This document shows positions 43,101-58,100 of a stretch of DNA of 64,000 nt, in pieces. This stretch comes from Uloborus plumipes (taxonomy: Eukaryota; Arthropoda; Arachnida; Araneae; Uloboridae): the NCBI GenBank assembly GCA_038373865.1, contig JAXGGA010002021.1:1-64000 (forward strand), given 5' to 3'. How positions within the stretch are numbered: the stretch's first letter is position 1; every line of letters begins with the position of its first letter. A program made the position numbers and the translations under genes. The notes below the pieces were generated by a model. That model saw only the letters and a program-made list of their open reading frames with translations. It was not told the DNA's origin and searched no databases.

Positions 43101-46100
43101 GCCCACTTATATGTAACTACATTGATTTCTCAAAGTCAGGGGGGGGGGGGGCCTAAATGACGGGCTTGGAAACAGTCTGGTTTGACAAAGAGATGAAGCC
43201 GAAATAAACGTCTCCCGATATATATTCGGGTACAACAATACGATGCACTCAAAAAAAAAAAGAAAAAAAATTACTCCGAGTAATACTCGGGCGTGACATT
43301 TTCGAACACCAGTGCTGTGCCCGAGACTATCTCGGGCATGACAGTTAAAGGGTTAATACACCAAAAAATGTTTTAGTTTGTGAAATATATCAATAATTTT
43401 TTCAAAGAAGCGTTCAAATAAAATTTTTTAGTTTAATGAGATTTCACGACATAATTTTTATGTAAGATCCACCCTAAACACATCTTAGTGCATATTATTT
43501 AAAAGTAAAAGTGCTGAAAATAAATACATAAAATAAACGAGTAAAATAATAAAACACATAAATAAAATATCCTCTACATTTTCTAATATGAAAGAATGTG
43601 TGTTCGAAAGAGGAAAATAAGAGGGGGAGTAAAATTCTGTATGTCTCACAACTTTTTTTTTCTCATCGCTTGCAGTTTTAGTTGATACTAACTGTCACTG
43701 ATCTTGATGATATTTGTCTTTAACAAATTTTTTGATTTAATAAAAGAGAAAAAGAAAAATGTGAACGGATAAAAACACGAGCTAGAAAATATCTTAAGTC
43801 GATTTTAAAGAATTATAGAAAAAGCAAGAAGTTACCTGTGGAGTACAACAACTTTTAAAATGCACGTTTGAATCACTAAAAAATAAAAAATGCATCGACC
43901 TATTTCGGGATGACAAGAAAACCTCCGTAAAAAAATAAAATAAAAGGAAAAAAGGTGAGATTACAGTAAACTTCATGATGATAATTTTTATAATCAAAAT
44001 ATTAGGGCAAAAAAAGGGGCGGGGAAATAAATAAAGAAAGAAAAATATTTAAACAGCTTTTCTCAGATGAATTTGGTATCCAGAAATAAAGCACACACAT
44101 CTTTTGCATTAAAAATAACTCCTTTTTAACCTCCAAAGCACATGTAAGCAATGTTTTATTTCACTTTGCGTTTGCAAAGTTTATTATTATTATTTTTTTT
44201 TCTCATCACTTCAGAACAGTTACATTTCTAATTTGAGTTCTATGAAGAAAGAAAAAGAAATAAACGTTCTTGAGGTTCAGAGCCTTATCTTGCAGTTAAA
44301 ATTTTGTTGTCTTACAATATTCCTTTTTTTTTTAAATTTTTATGACTACTCATTTGTCCGGATTGCCCACTGCACTCGCTCGTCCCTTATCTCCCCTTTT
44401 ATCGCGAAGCCTCGATCATAAAATCTCTCGGTCATAGTGTGGGGAGACAAGGCCATTGTGGGGAGAGGAGCTACGGTCATTTGATAGGATTCGAATTGGG
44501 TGGTAATTAGTGTCCCGTCGCGTCCTTCCCTCAACCAACTTTCACTTTTTCTTGGAATTCTGCGTAAAAAGCTTGGCAACCCTGACGCCAATTCCAAGAA
44601 ACTAGAATTTTATCTTGGCGTTCAATTTAACCTGCTCAGCTGTGAATGACAGTTTTTTACAGTACCATCTTTGACTCTCATTGCAGTTGTTTTCACCGCT
44701 GTACTTCAAAACTGGTTGCGAAGTGTCCAATCTTTCCCTTTTAGAGTATCTTTGGTCTGACTACCCCTTTTTCGCTGACGATGCGCTCACGCAACACCTG
44801 CTTTTGCTTTCCTTCCCTCCCCCACATAATCATTTTCTGAGCGGATTTTTTTTATCAAAGTGACCTTGACTAAGAGTATTTCACATATAAACCCAAACTT
44901 TTTTTCTGTTTTAACTTTTTTGATAGAAAAACAGATCACAAATTTTAGCAAAAAAACCCGCGTTAGAATCACAATTTTTATTACATATAAAAAAAAATGT
45001 TTGAGGCAATTTTTTTACTTCACATGTTTATATGGTTGTTCTTAAACCTAAAACTGAAATCAGTACAAAAATTAGTTAAATAGCGAATTTTTTATGATTT
45101 TTTAAAATGACCGTTGCGTCAACGCAACACCAGCGGGTAATGGGTTAAGGAAGTTTTCTTTTCAATTAACATAAATCGTTTTTTTTGAAATTATTTTTCT
45201 TTAAAATACACGTATTGTTCGCATAGCTTTAATGCGTACGCCTTTCAAAGAGATGATGCCCCCCCCCTTAAAATGGGGCCCCAAGTCTAGGCTTAGTTGA
45301 CATGTGTATTAATCAGGCTCTGCACCTAAGGGGCCCCAGACTTCAGGTGCCTGTGTTTAGATTTTTCCAGGATTAAAAATTGGAATATTAAAGAAAAGTG
45401 TTCTCCACAAGATAGTAAGTTTCGAAATATATTCGTTTCTTTCCTCCAGAGTGTTTTATCAAAATGAGCAGCATATTTCATGTTTTACATTTGGCAAGCG
45501 AGAAGTGTCTATTTCTTATCTCACTGTTATGATTGCTCCCAATTGGGCCCGGGTCAAAGCAGGGCCCGACTCACTAATAGTAAGACAAGCTTCCGGAATA
45601 ATTTGGAGGCCCCTGAAGATTCAGTGGCAGAATGCAGTGGCTGATTTACTGGTTTTGAGGCCGTCAAATTTCAGTTTTGGGGGCCCTTTATCCATAAACA
45701 CTATGAAAATCATTTATTATGCTTATTTTTGAATCTAATTTGGGGCTCCTATAGTCACGGGGGCCCTCACAGTTTCAACATGGTCAACCCAATACCGGCA
45801 AAATTAATAAAGATTCTCGTTTAAGGAAGTTTTTTTTTTCAATAAACTCAAACCGTTTTTTTTTTTTTTTTCAAATTATTTTTCTTAAAAATTCACGCAT
45901 TGTTCGCATAGCTTTAATGCGCAAGCCTGTCAAAAAGATGAGCCCCCCCCCCCCTTAAGATGGGGCCTAAGTCCAGGTCTAGTAGACATGTGTATTAATC
46001 ATGCTATGCATCTAAGGGCTTCAGGTGCTTTTGTTTAGATTTTCCCAGGATTAAAAATTGGAATATTCAAAAAAACTATTCTCCACAAGATTTTAAGTTT

Positions 46101-49100
46101 CGAAATATATTCGTTTCTTTCCTCCAGAGTGTTTTCTCAAAATAAGCAGCATATTTCGTTCTCTACAATTGGCAAGCGAGAAGTGTCTGTTTCTTTATCT
46201 CACTGTTACACTGTAATTGCTGTTGGCGTCATCAAACGGACTCTTCTTTTACGGAACTATAGGGCGAAGCCTCTAGCCATGTTGCGGAGTGGGACAATAA
46301 GCGTGTGAGGTCTTAGCTGGTCCTATTGATGCTTAGGCTACCAAGGTCATTAGAGCCATCAGAGCTACGCGCTTTATGGCCCTCATTTTTCATCAGACTC
46401 TCTCCTCTTGTCAAGAGCTTTCTTGACACTGATCAGGGGACACTGATAACTACACGATGAGAAAGTGGGGGAGCAATGTTTTGAGATTGTTTCAGAATAG
46501 CAGAATGCTTCCGCTTGTTGCTTCTCCTTTGTACTAGCAAATAAATAAATAAAAAGGAGGCGCCATTGACACTGTCATTTGGTTAAAATGTCTGGAAACT
46601 CAACGTATTATAGCTTTGCGTTCTTTTTGCGCCCCGACAATTTAACTATACACCGTAACAACGATGTTCCTTCCACCAATTACGCTATTTCCGAAAGCCC
46701 CCTATAGTATCATCCGAGTGGAAGACTTGAACCATTTGTTACGCATCGCATTTCAGCTCAAGAACTGTCGAATTTTAAAGGGAAAAGGAGCAATTCTAAG
46801 ATATATATTTCTTCAACCAGAGAAATCTTTCCAAAGTAAGTTATGTATTTTTTATTAATTACTCATTGACTGTATTGTCTGCAGCAGAGATTCCCAAAGT
46901 GTGGTCCGCGGACCCCATGTCCGCGAGCTTATTCCAGGGGCTCCGCGGAGCAATAATGCTAAAACGTGAAAGAGAGTTGAAATTGAAGGGCGAGTAGTAA
47001 TATTTTTATTCAATACAAAAGCACATTTATGGGTTTTAATAAGTTCGTTCATGTTTTCGTACCCGCAGACTGCACCAAACCCTTCAGAACACTCAGTTCT
47101 AGCACATATTAAACACCTAATTCAGTTTCGAATAGAATTTTACTTCCAGAGCTCAAAATAATAATGTTAAGTAATGAAAACTAGACAAGGTCTCTAAAAA
47201 ATGTATAAAAATCAATAAATAAATTTAAAGGACGAAAAAAAAATGTTAGGAAAAAAATATTAAATGTATTAAATAAAGTTTTTTTTTTTTTTTTTTTTTT
47301 GCTCGCTTGGATAGGGGGAGGGTCACATAGCATTTTGTAGCAGGCTCACCAGTTCAAGTTTACGGTGAGGGGGGGGGGGGAGAGAGGGTGTTGGCAAGGG
47401 GAACATACTCAGTATACATAATAAGAAAATAAAAAACAAAATACCTTTGTAAATCTTTGCACATAAATCGTTTCTAAAACCCGGAAGGGGGGGGAGGGGA
47501 TAGACGCCTTCCCTCTGGCTACCCAAATTACAGATCTTTTTCGTACGGCACGATGAAATTTTTGAAGCCAAAATGAGATCAATGTCCGTCCCCCCCAATA
47601 ATAAGACCTCGGTGACGCCTATGGTTCCGGCCTCCAAAGCAGAATACTTAGTGATGTTCTGCGACGCAAAATTATTTGCCCAAAATTGTTCTGCAAGATA
47701 GATTTATACATTATATATTTACCGTCAAAATGTTACCAAATATATATATATATGTCTTAACTAGCTGACCCGGCCACACGTTGCTGTGGCTAAGGTATGA
47801 TTTAGTTAAAAGTTTTATATACTGAGCGAACTACCGTACTACCTACGGTTATAAATGTGCAAATTGCCGTCCAAGAATACATTTGTATTTACTAAGGAAA
47901 AAAATAAAAAATAAATAAAAAATAAGCTACAATAGTAATAGTCCGTGGAGTTAGTGCAAACATATTTCATTTCCGGATACCAGTCTGAAATTTTATGTGG
48001 GGCTTAAATTCACATAGGAGGACAAAAAAACGCCGGGAGACACTTGATCGGAGGTCAAGGTCATTCCGTGATGACGTCATCAAAATGGCCGCTTTTACAG
48101 GTAAATACGTTCGTTTAACTGCTTAAAACTCCATCATAGATTGAAATATTGCAAAACTCAAACATATCATCTGAAAGCTCTTTAAAAGAGCTATTTAGAA
48201 AGATTTAATTTTTCTTTCTGAGGTCAAGTTCTCGCATGTAATGACGTCATCAAAATGGCCGCTTTTACAGGTAAATACGTTTGTTTAACTCCCCCTAAAA
48301 CTCCATCATAGATTTAATATTGCAAAACTCAAATATATCATCTGAAAGCTCTTTAAAAGAGCTATTTAAAAAAATTTAATTTTTCTTTCTAAGGTCAAAG
48401 GCCCACCTGTGATGACGTCATCAAAATGGCCGCTTTTACAGGTAACTACGTTTGTTTAACTCCCCTTAAAACTCCTTCGTAGATTCAAATATTGCAAAAC
48501 TCAAACATCTCATCCGAAAGCCCTTTAAAAGAGCTATTTAGAAAGATTTAATTTTTCTTTCTAAGGTCAAGGGCCCACCTGTGATGACGTCATCAAAATG
48601 GCCGCTTTTACAGGTAAATACGTTTGTTTAACTCCCCCTAAAACTCCATCATAGATTCAAATATTGCAAAACTCAAATATATCATCTAAAAGCTCTTTAA
48701 AAGAGCTATCTAGAAAGATTTAATTTTTCTTTCTAATTTTAAGGGCCCACCTGTGATGACGTCATCAAAATGGCCGCTTTTACAGGTAAATACGTTCGTT
48801 TAACTCCCCATAAAACTCCATCATAGATTCAAATATTACAAAACTCAAATATATCATCTGAAAGCTCTTTAAAAGAGCTATTTAGAAAGATTTAATTTTT
48901 CTTTCTAAGGTCAAGGGCCCACCTGTGATGACGTCATCAAAATGGCCGCTTTTACAGGTAAATACGTTTGTTTAACTCCCCCTAAAACTCCATCATATAT
49001 TTAAATATTTCAAAACTCAACTATATCATCTGAAAGCGCTTTAAAAGATCTATTTATAAAGATATAATTTTTCTTTCTGAGGTCAAGGGTTCACCTGTGA

Positions 49101-52100
49101 TGACGTCATCAAAATGGTCGCTTTTGCAGGTAAATACGTTCGTTTAACTGCTTAAAACTCCATCATAGATTCAAATATTGCAAAACTCAAATACATCATC
49201 TGAAAACTCTTTAAAAGAGCTATTTAGAAAGATTTATTTTTTCTTTCTAAGGTCAAGGGCCCACCTGTGATGACGTCATCAATATGGCCGCTTTTACAGG
49301 TAAATACGTTTGTTTAACTCCCCCTAAAACTCCATCATAGATTCAAATATTGCAAAACTCAAATATATCATCTAAAAGCTCTTTAAAAGAGCTATCTAGA
49401 AAGATTTAATTTTTCTTTCTAATTTTAAGGGCCCACCTGTGATGACGTCATCAAAATGGCCGCTTTTACAGGTAAATACGTTTGTTTAACTCCCCCTAAA
49501 ACTCCATCATAGATTCAAATATTGCAAAACTCAAACATATCATCTGAAAGCGCTTTAAAAGATCTATTTATAAAGATATAATTTTTCTTTCTAAGGTCAA
49601 GGGCCCACCTGTGATGACGTCATCAAAATGGCCGCTTTTACAGGTAAATACGTTTGTTTAACTTCCCCTAAAACTCCATCATAGATTCAAATATTGCAAA
49701 ACTCAAATATATCATCTAAAAGCTCTTTAAAAGAGCTATCTAGAAAGATTTAATTTTTCTTTCTAAGGTCAAGGGCCCACCTGTGATGACGTCATCAAAA
49801 TGGCCGCTTTTACAGGTAAATACGTTTGTTTAACTCCCCCTAAAACTCCATCATAGATTCAATTATTGCAAAACTCAAATATATCATCTGAAAGCTCTTT
49901 AAAAGAGCTATCTAGAAAGATTTAATTTTTCATTCTGAGGTCAAGGTCCTACCTGTAATGATGTCATCAAAATGGCCTCACATGACGTCACCACAGATGG
50001 GCCCTTGACCTTAGAAAGAAAAATTAAATCTTTCTAGATAGCTCTTTTAAAGAGCTTTTAGATGATATATTTGAGTTTTGCAATATTTGAATCTATGATG
50101 GAGTTTTAGGGGGAGTTAAACAAACGTATTTATCTGTAAAAGCGGCCATTTTGATGACGTCAGTACAGGTGGGACCTTGACCTCAGAAAGAAAAATTAAA
50201 TCTTTCTAAATAGCTCTTTTAAAGAGCTTTCAGATGATATATTTGAGTTTTGCAATATTTGAATCTATGATGGAGTTTTAAGCAGTTAAACGAACGTATT
50301 TACTTGTAAAAGCGGCCATTTTGATGACGTCATCACGGGTGAGCCCTTGACCTCAGAAAGAAAAATTAAATCTTTCTAGATAGCTCTTTTAAAGCGCTTT
50401 TAGATGATATAGTTGAGTTTTGCAATATTTAAATCTATGATGGAGTTTTAGGGGGAGTTAAACAAACGTATTTACCTGTAAAAGCGGCCATTTTGATGAC
50501 GTCATTACAGGTGGGCCCTTGACCTCAGAAAGAAAAATTAAACATTTCTAAATAGCTCTTTTAAAGAGCTTTCAGATGATACATTTGAGTTTTGCAATAT
50601 TTTAATCTATGATGGAGTTTTAAGCAATTAAACGAACGTATTACCTGTAAAAGCGGCCATCTTGATGACGTCATCACGGGAGTTCATGACCCCTGATCAA
50701 GTGTCTCCCGGCGGTTTTTTGTTCTTATATATGTACCTAAGCTCTGTACCAAATTTCACACTGGTATCCGGAAGTGAAATATTTCGGCTGTTTTTGTCGC
50801 TAACTCCACAGACTATAATAAGCAAATGCACCCACAGCTCGATCATAGCATCCTAAGACTGCAGTTTCGCCCTTGTTATGGGCTCCTCAGTTAGGAATAG
50901 CCAATGATCGAGCCGGAGGCAAAAATCCTCTTAATGTAGCTGAGATAGCCAACAAACTGGTAGATAAAGTGAATATATCTTACCAGCGAGCGTCCGCAAA
51001 CTATGGTGCGGTTCAACTCGAAATTTGAAGGCAAAAGCTGGATAATATGCAATTAATACTAATAATAGTAATTAATACTAATAATAGTAATAATTTGAAA
51101 ACTTATGAATGCAGAGAGGTGCATTTAGAAAATACAATTCTGAGCAAAATCACTCTAAATTTTAATATTACACAGGTAAAAGTTCACAAATTACAGTAAA
51201 ACCTTTTTTTATTACAGTTCAATTGAAATATAAAATCACAAAAAAGAATGAATATTGTATAACTTAAAAACCCGAAAAGGTACGATATTTACGAAACAGT
51301 CGAATTTTGAATCGCAAACTATGAGGTGTATATTTATGTTACAAAGCAATGTGACGGTTAAAATTGTGTGTATAGAAATAATTTTAATCTTCGCACCATA
51401 AAACAGTACATTTTCCCTCCTAAGAATTTGTTTTTTGAATAGTAAATACCAAATGTATTGTTGAACGATAATTTGCAAATTTATTGCTGCAGATGGATAC
51501 GCTTAGCAAATACAATTCTGAACTAAATCACTAAAAATTTAAATATTACATAGGTAAAAGATCACATAATGCAGTGAGCCTTTCTTTGTCAAAATACACC
51601 TGACATAAAAATCACTAAACAATATGAATATTTTATAACTCAAAGCTCGAAAAAAGGTATATTTTTCACTAAAATAATTTTCCTAAAAAAATATTTGTAC
51701 CTAAACATGAGTGAAAAATATTTTTAAAATATACAAAATAGCATATGTTAAGTATCTAAACTGCTTTAATAAATTGAATTAAGTAAAGGAGAAGTAAGCA
51801 AATAATACTTTTCCGAATATTGATTTAATAATACTTACACGCACAATTTAAATGAAGAGAATCGGGACGAATATGCCAGAAACCGATTCGACATCCTTCG
51901 TTACCACTATTGCTTTTTGCTTCCGAAGCAACTGACAACACAGCAGCAGATTTTATCTTATAGAAGCCAAGAATACAGAAAAGCTGGTAGCTAAATAGAT
52001 AATTTGCAATAAAAAATATATTGCGGTCCTAAATTGAGATAAAAACTATCCTATCATTTAAGTTGCACCAAACTGAAACTGCGTGCAAAATTTGGTTAAA

Positions 52101-55100
52101 ATCGGTTCAGTAGCTGAGGAGTCCATTGGCCACAAACACAGGGAAACGTAATTTTTATATGTTAAGATATGGGTCATTTTCACCATATGCTTACATTTCA
52201 AAATTTTTAAGTAATTTTTTTAACTTGCTATTTTTTTAGAAACACTAACAGATGTTTAGTCACATATTTTAGGTGTGTGAAAAAGTAATTGGTTGTACAC
52301 TTTGATGACTAATTAAGTATTCAAATACTGTTGTAAAACTTTAAGTTGCAAAGAAAATTGTCGTCCAGTTACCATACAAAATACCAATATGAATTCTCAC
52401 CTTTGAACTATCATAGCGCCTAGAACCAACTTAATATGAAATTACTTGCTTCCTTGAAGCTTAAAACGATGTTTGTGATTGTTAAAATATTGATAAAAAC
52501 TGTATGGTAACGGATTTGACCAGAAACGGACTTGACAATTTCAACCAAAATGTCAAATTATGGCTAGGTTGTCGAATTTAAAAAATTAACAACAATATGC
52601 ATTTTCTTAGAGTTGTATAACAAACAATATTTAGTAGTAAAAGTTGAGAAAAAGTAAAAATTAACACTAAAATCTTTGGTAACGGACTTGACAAAGAATA
52701 AAAATACGCACCGGGAAGAAATTTTGTGCGAAACGCCACAGCAATACTTCTCGACCCAGGAAAACAAAATGGTACGAAATAGTTACGTCACTAGTTTGTT
52801 AAGTTAACTAAATGCGTGTTACCATCTTTTGACTTCAATAAATACCTTTTTTAGCTAAAATAATCTGAGGGTAACGGACTTGACAAGAACTTCCGGACAA
52901 AATATATTCATACATTTCTTATTGAAATAAAATTACTATTGTCAATATTTATTATGAATACCATATACTAATACTCAATGTATATAAATAATGTGTTGCA
53001 TTTACTTTGTTTGACCATTAAGTATAGGAAAAAAATAGTTGAACTTGCGAAAATTGGAAATAGACAAGCGTTTTTGCCTTGATTCTCATTTTTAAAGACT
53101 TATATAAAAATAAATAAACAAATTTCAATAATTTGTTGAGTGATAGAATTTTTTTGGGGGTATTTCTTGCAGAAAATAATTGTTCGCATTGAATTTAAAA
53201 TAAAAGTTATGCTTTATAATCGTCTTTTTAACCTTCGGACAGCAAATGTAAGCAAATTTTGAAAATGACCCATATATAAAAATTACGTGTCATTCAATCA
53301 CATTCGTTTCAGATTCTTTAGTTATTTTCATCCTTCTTTGGAAGACTTGTTAGGGAAATTGTTCCTTCTTCAGCAGATTTAATTTCTGTTTTTTACTATT
53401 CAAAATTTAAAACTTCATTGATGTGTTGATTTCAGCAAAAATTTTCTTTATTCTACAGGCTCTTTCTTCAAACATTTTCATTTTGACACCTTTACTTTTA
53501 AACAATAGGGAAGTTTTCGATTTTTCAATTTTATTTTTGTATGATAGAGCAACATACAGGGTGGTTATAAATTAACAGGAGGTGTTTGGAGCCCTCTAGC
53601 TCGCGAACTACTGGGCGAAACATTGCTAAACTTCGCGAGCATGCATATTAGACCATGGGATTTTGATTTCTGGAATAAAAGAAATTAGTTTGAAAAATCA
53701 CCACCAGGGGGAAATTTGGCGCTGTAAAAGTGTATTACACTGAATATCGCGAATTAAACTTGAAAAGATGCTGTATAAATCAATTTCGCCAAGCAAAAAT
53801 GATTGTTCTTTGCAAATGAGGTTTAATATGATCGCCGTAGAATTTTCTATTAAAAAAAAATCACCACCAGCAAAATAGCTGTCCACCAACCAATTAGAAT
53901 GCAATATTTTGCATAAACGCTTTGCGTTTAGCGATCATCTGTATAAAATGACTGACTGGGAGCATTCTCATCATTCTGAGCGCAGTTGCCTCTTGATGGC
54001 TTTAACTATGCAGGACCGCGCTTTGTTAGTGAAGCTCTACTATCAGCGTGATGAAAATGCCAATGTTACTCTTCAAATGCTATTAGAGAACAATGCTTTG
54101 ATGCTCTCAAAGAAACATTTCTGATATCGCAACTTTAAAAGATATGATAATTTTAAAAATTAAAGAAATCCATTCTGATATGTTACGAGCTGCCGTAGAA
54201 AATGTTCTGCATCGTATGCAGTTCTTACAACTTTACAATGGCGATCATATCGAACCACATTTGTGCCAAAAAAAGTCATTTTTGCAAATAAAATGGATGC
54301 ATATTTTGTCAGTAGCAATTTATTCTTCGATATTCATAATAATACACTTTAACAGCGCCAAATTTCCCCCTGGTGGTAATTTTTCAAACTAATTTTTTTT
54401 ATTCCAGAAATCAAAATCCCATGGTCTAATATGCATGCTCACGAAGTTTGGCAATGTTTCGCCCAGTAGTTCGCGAGCTAGAGGGCTCCAAACATCTCCT
54501 GTTAATTTATAACCACCCTATACATGAACATCAACGGCGAAAAAAATTTTGCGCTGCGACAAGTAGTTTTTTTTAAAATAATTTTTAAATTTCAAGCGGG
54601 TGTGACGTCACTGGGCACTAGAGTGGAGCGAAAAAAACAAAGTTCTTATTTTCGAATCGTAATAGTGCGGAAAAGTTGCGATTGGTGAAGACTTACAAAA
54701 CAAAAAAAAAATTTTTGAAATCGGATAATATCTTCCGATCCCGCAACGAGCCTGAAATTTTGAAAAAATGAAAATTTTCATGTGTTTTTAGCGATTTTTT
54801 AAAATTTTTGTTTCAATGTTTTATTTTAATGCTCTTGGACGGAAAAGTTACAATTGGTGAAGCCTTCTGAAATTTTAAAAAATATATTGAGATCGAATAA
54901 TACCTTCTGATCCAGGAACAAGCCAGAAAAACCAAAAAATTGTAAATTTTCAGCTTTTTTGGGAGGGATTAAAAAAAAATTTTTAAAAATGTTCTCATTT
55001 TTTTTCTTCTTTTTTACTCGGTAACATAGCGTAAAGAATTTTAAAAAGCACTATATTACTCTTAAACATAAATTTTTTTCTTGATTTTTAGGTACTGTCG

Positions 55101-58100
55101 TCCCCGCTTAATCGGATAACGGATAAACGAATACCCCGCTTATACGAGTAAAATATCTTGGAACCGATGCCACAAACGTAATGTTAAAGATCCCCTCTCA
55201 ATCGAATACCCAGTTTAATCGAATAATATTTCTTGGAACCGACAGTATTTGTTTAAGCGAGCGGGGCCGACAGTATCTTCTAAACATGCAAAACTACCAT
55301 TCTTTACAACAATGAAACACTTTCAAATAATAGAAAATTATAAAATATTTTCCAAAATTTCTACAATCCAGTACAAAAACCCACTAAATAAGATACCTAA
55401 TCGCAAAATAAACGCTAATTTTCATCACTAAACTATAAGCAATTTTAATGCCTAACTAATTGTATACAATTTCTTAACCGCCTTTTGAAGTCTGTGCCTT
55501 CTAAAAACTATTACCTAACCTAACTGACTACCCACAGAATCCTTCAGCATTAACTTAATTAAAAACTAATTTTTGTTCAGTCTTTAAGATTAAACCTAGT
55601 TAGATTAGGTAGTGTATATAATGAGACTGCAAAAGGCAATTAAAAATTAAGAAACTAACATTATAATGAGGTAAGTATTAAAATAGTTTATCGTTTAAAG
55701 TTAAAAAATATTGTTCGTCTTATGAGTGAGTGTTTTGTTCACTGAATTTTTGTTCTGAAAAAATTAAACAAAGTTAATTAATAGGTATGGGTAAGAAAAT
55801 GTGTGTAAATATTATGTATTATTTTTTCTTTTTAGTTCCCGGTATTTTTCAACGGCGATTTTGTATTTTATTTAAAAATAATTTTGTGTATGAAAAATTA
55901 GAAATCAACGAAATCTAAAATTTATTTTGTCTTCTAGACTAATACATTCATTATATTTGTGGCTTTCATATCAAATGTGTTCTAAAATCATCACCGAGAT
56001 GCTCTATAGTAACCTTTTAAGCACAAAATTCTCTGCAATCGTGTTTCAAATGTTCAGCTTTCATGATAACGCGTTTTAACATTTTTTGCATAAAGCAAAT
56101 GGGTGTGTGTGGGGCAGGCCTTCCCCGCAGTACCCTGTCCTTGTCAAATGCTTTCCAATCCTTAATTTTTGCTACACCTTGCCCCACTTTGTTGGGACTG
56201 TGTTACGTAGGAACCAACATAACCTTAAACAAACTTAAAGCAACTAAAAGCAAAAAATAATAGATAACATTTACATAAAATTTTTTACCCATGCCTATTA
56301 ATTAAATTTTTTGAACTTTTTCAGTACAAAGATCCACTGAAAAAAATACTCACTCATAAGATGAACAATATTTTTTATCTCTAAACGATAAACTATTTTA
56401 ATATCTACCTCATTATATGTTAGTTTCTTAATTTTTAATTGCCTTTTGCAGTCTCATTCTATACACTACCTAACCTAACTAGGTTTAATTTTAAAGACTG
56501 AACAAAAATTAGTTTTTAATTAAATTAATATTAAAGGATTCTGTGGGTAGTCAGTTAGGTTAGTTAACAGTTTATAGAAGGCACAGACTTCAAAAGGCGG
56601 TTAAGAAATTGTATGTAATTAGTTAGGCACTAAAATTGTTTATCGTTTAGTGATTAAAATTAGCGTTTTTTTTGCGAGTGGGTATCTTATTAGTGGGTTT
56701 TGTACTGGATTGTAGAACTTTTGGAAAATATTTTATAATTTTCTATTATTTGAAAGTTTCATTGTTGTAAAGACTGGTAGTTTTGCATGTTTAGAAGATA
56801 CCTAAAAATCAAGAAAAAATTAATGTTTAAGAATAATATAGCGCTTTTTAAAATTCTTTACGCTATGATACCGGGTAAAAAAGAAGGAAAAAAAAAGAGA
56901 ACATTTTTTTAAAAAAAATTTAATCCCCCCCCCCCCCCAAAAAAAGCTGAAAATTTCCAATTTTTGGGTTTTTCTGGCTTGTTCCTGGATCAGAAGGTAT
57001 TATTCGATCTCAATATATTTTTTAAAATTTCAGAAGGCTTCACCAATTGTAACTTTTCCGTCCAAGACATTAAAATAAAATATTGAAACAAAAATTTTAA
57101 AAAATCGCTAAAAACACATGAAAATTTTCATTTTTTCAAAATTTCAGGCTCGTTGCGGGAACGGAAGATATTATCCGATTTCAAAAATTTTTTTTTTGTT
57201 TTGTAAGTCTTCACCAATCGCAACTTTTCCGCACTATTACGATTCGAAAATAAAAACTTTGCTTTTTTCGCTCCACCCTACTGGGCACTCGTTGACGCTT
57301 TTGAACTTTCTACTAAGGTGAAGAAAGAGCGAGAAGCTTTAGAATGCGATGAGCTCGAGAAACCGGTTTCTCCGGCTTCCGCACTGTTGTTCGCTCTGCA
57401 CTGCCGTAATTTTTTTTCCTCGCCAAGTGATGCGTTCTAAAAATTTGAATACGAATTTCGCCAAAAATATCAAAACAATCACCCCTAGCAGGGTATTGGA
57501 TTGCTCTTTGATAAATCCAGTTTTAAATAGTGAATTAGTAGACTTTAAGGTATTGATTACGGAAGGAGAAAATCCAGCAATGAAACGATAATATAGCAAA
57601 AATCAAATTTTTATGGATGAAAGGCTGAAAGTTACTGCCATCCGACGTCACGGGTTTCGGTTTCAAGGCGCGCTTTTTTTGAGCGTGGGTTTTTAAAAAA
57701 ATCATTAAGAATCAACCGTTGTATTTTAAAATTCGGCAATGGTGAATTTTTGTGTTTTGCAAGCCTCTTAACAATATTTAGTAGTTAAAAAAGGGATATT
57801 CAATAGGTCACAACTACCCTATTGTTTGACTCAGCTACATTACACTAAACATTGTTTGGCCTATTAAAGCTTTTATGCCAAAAATCCAACCAAATCAACT
57901 TAATTTTTTAATACCATGGTAAAGACTATAATTATTTTTGAAATTTGTTTCATTTTTCTATGAAGAGTTTGAATTAGACAGGTTTCATAAGTTTGCAAAT
58001 ACTTCTTGCTTTATTTTCATGAATTCATATTTTAAATGCTTTAGTTTGACAAATATATTTATAATTATGTTATTAATGCTTACTATATATATACTTCATC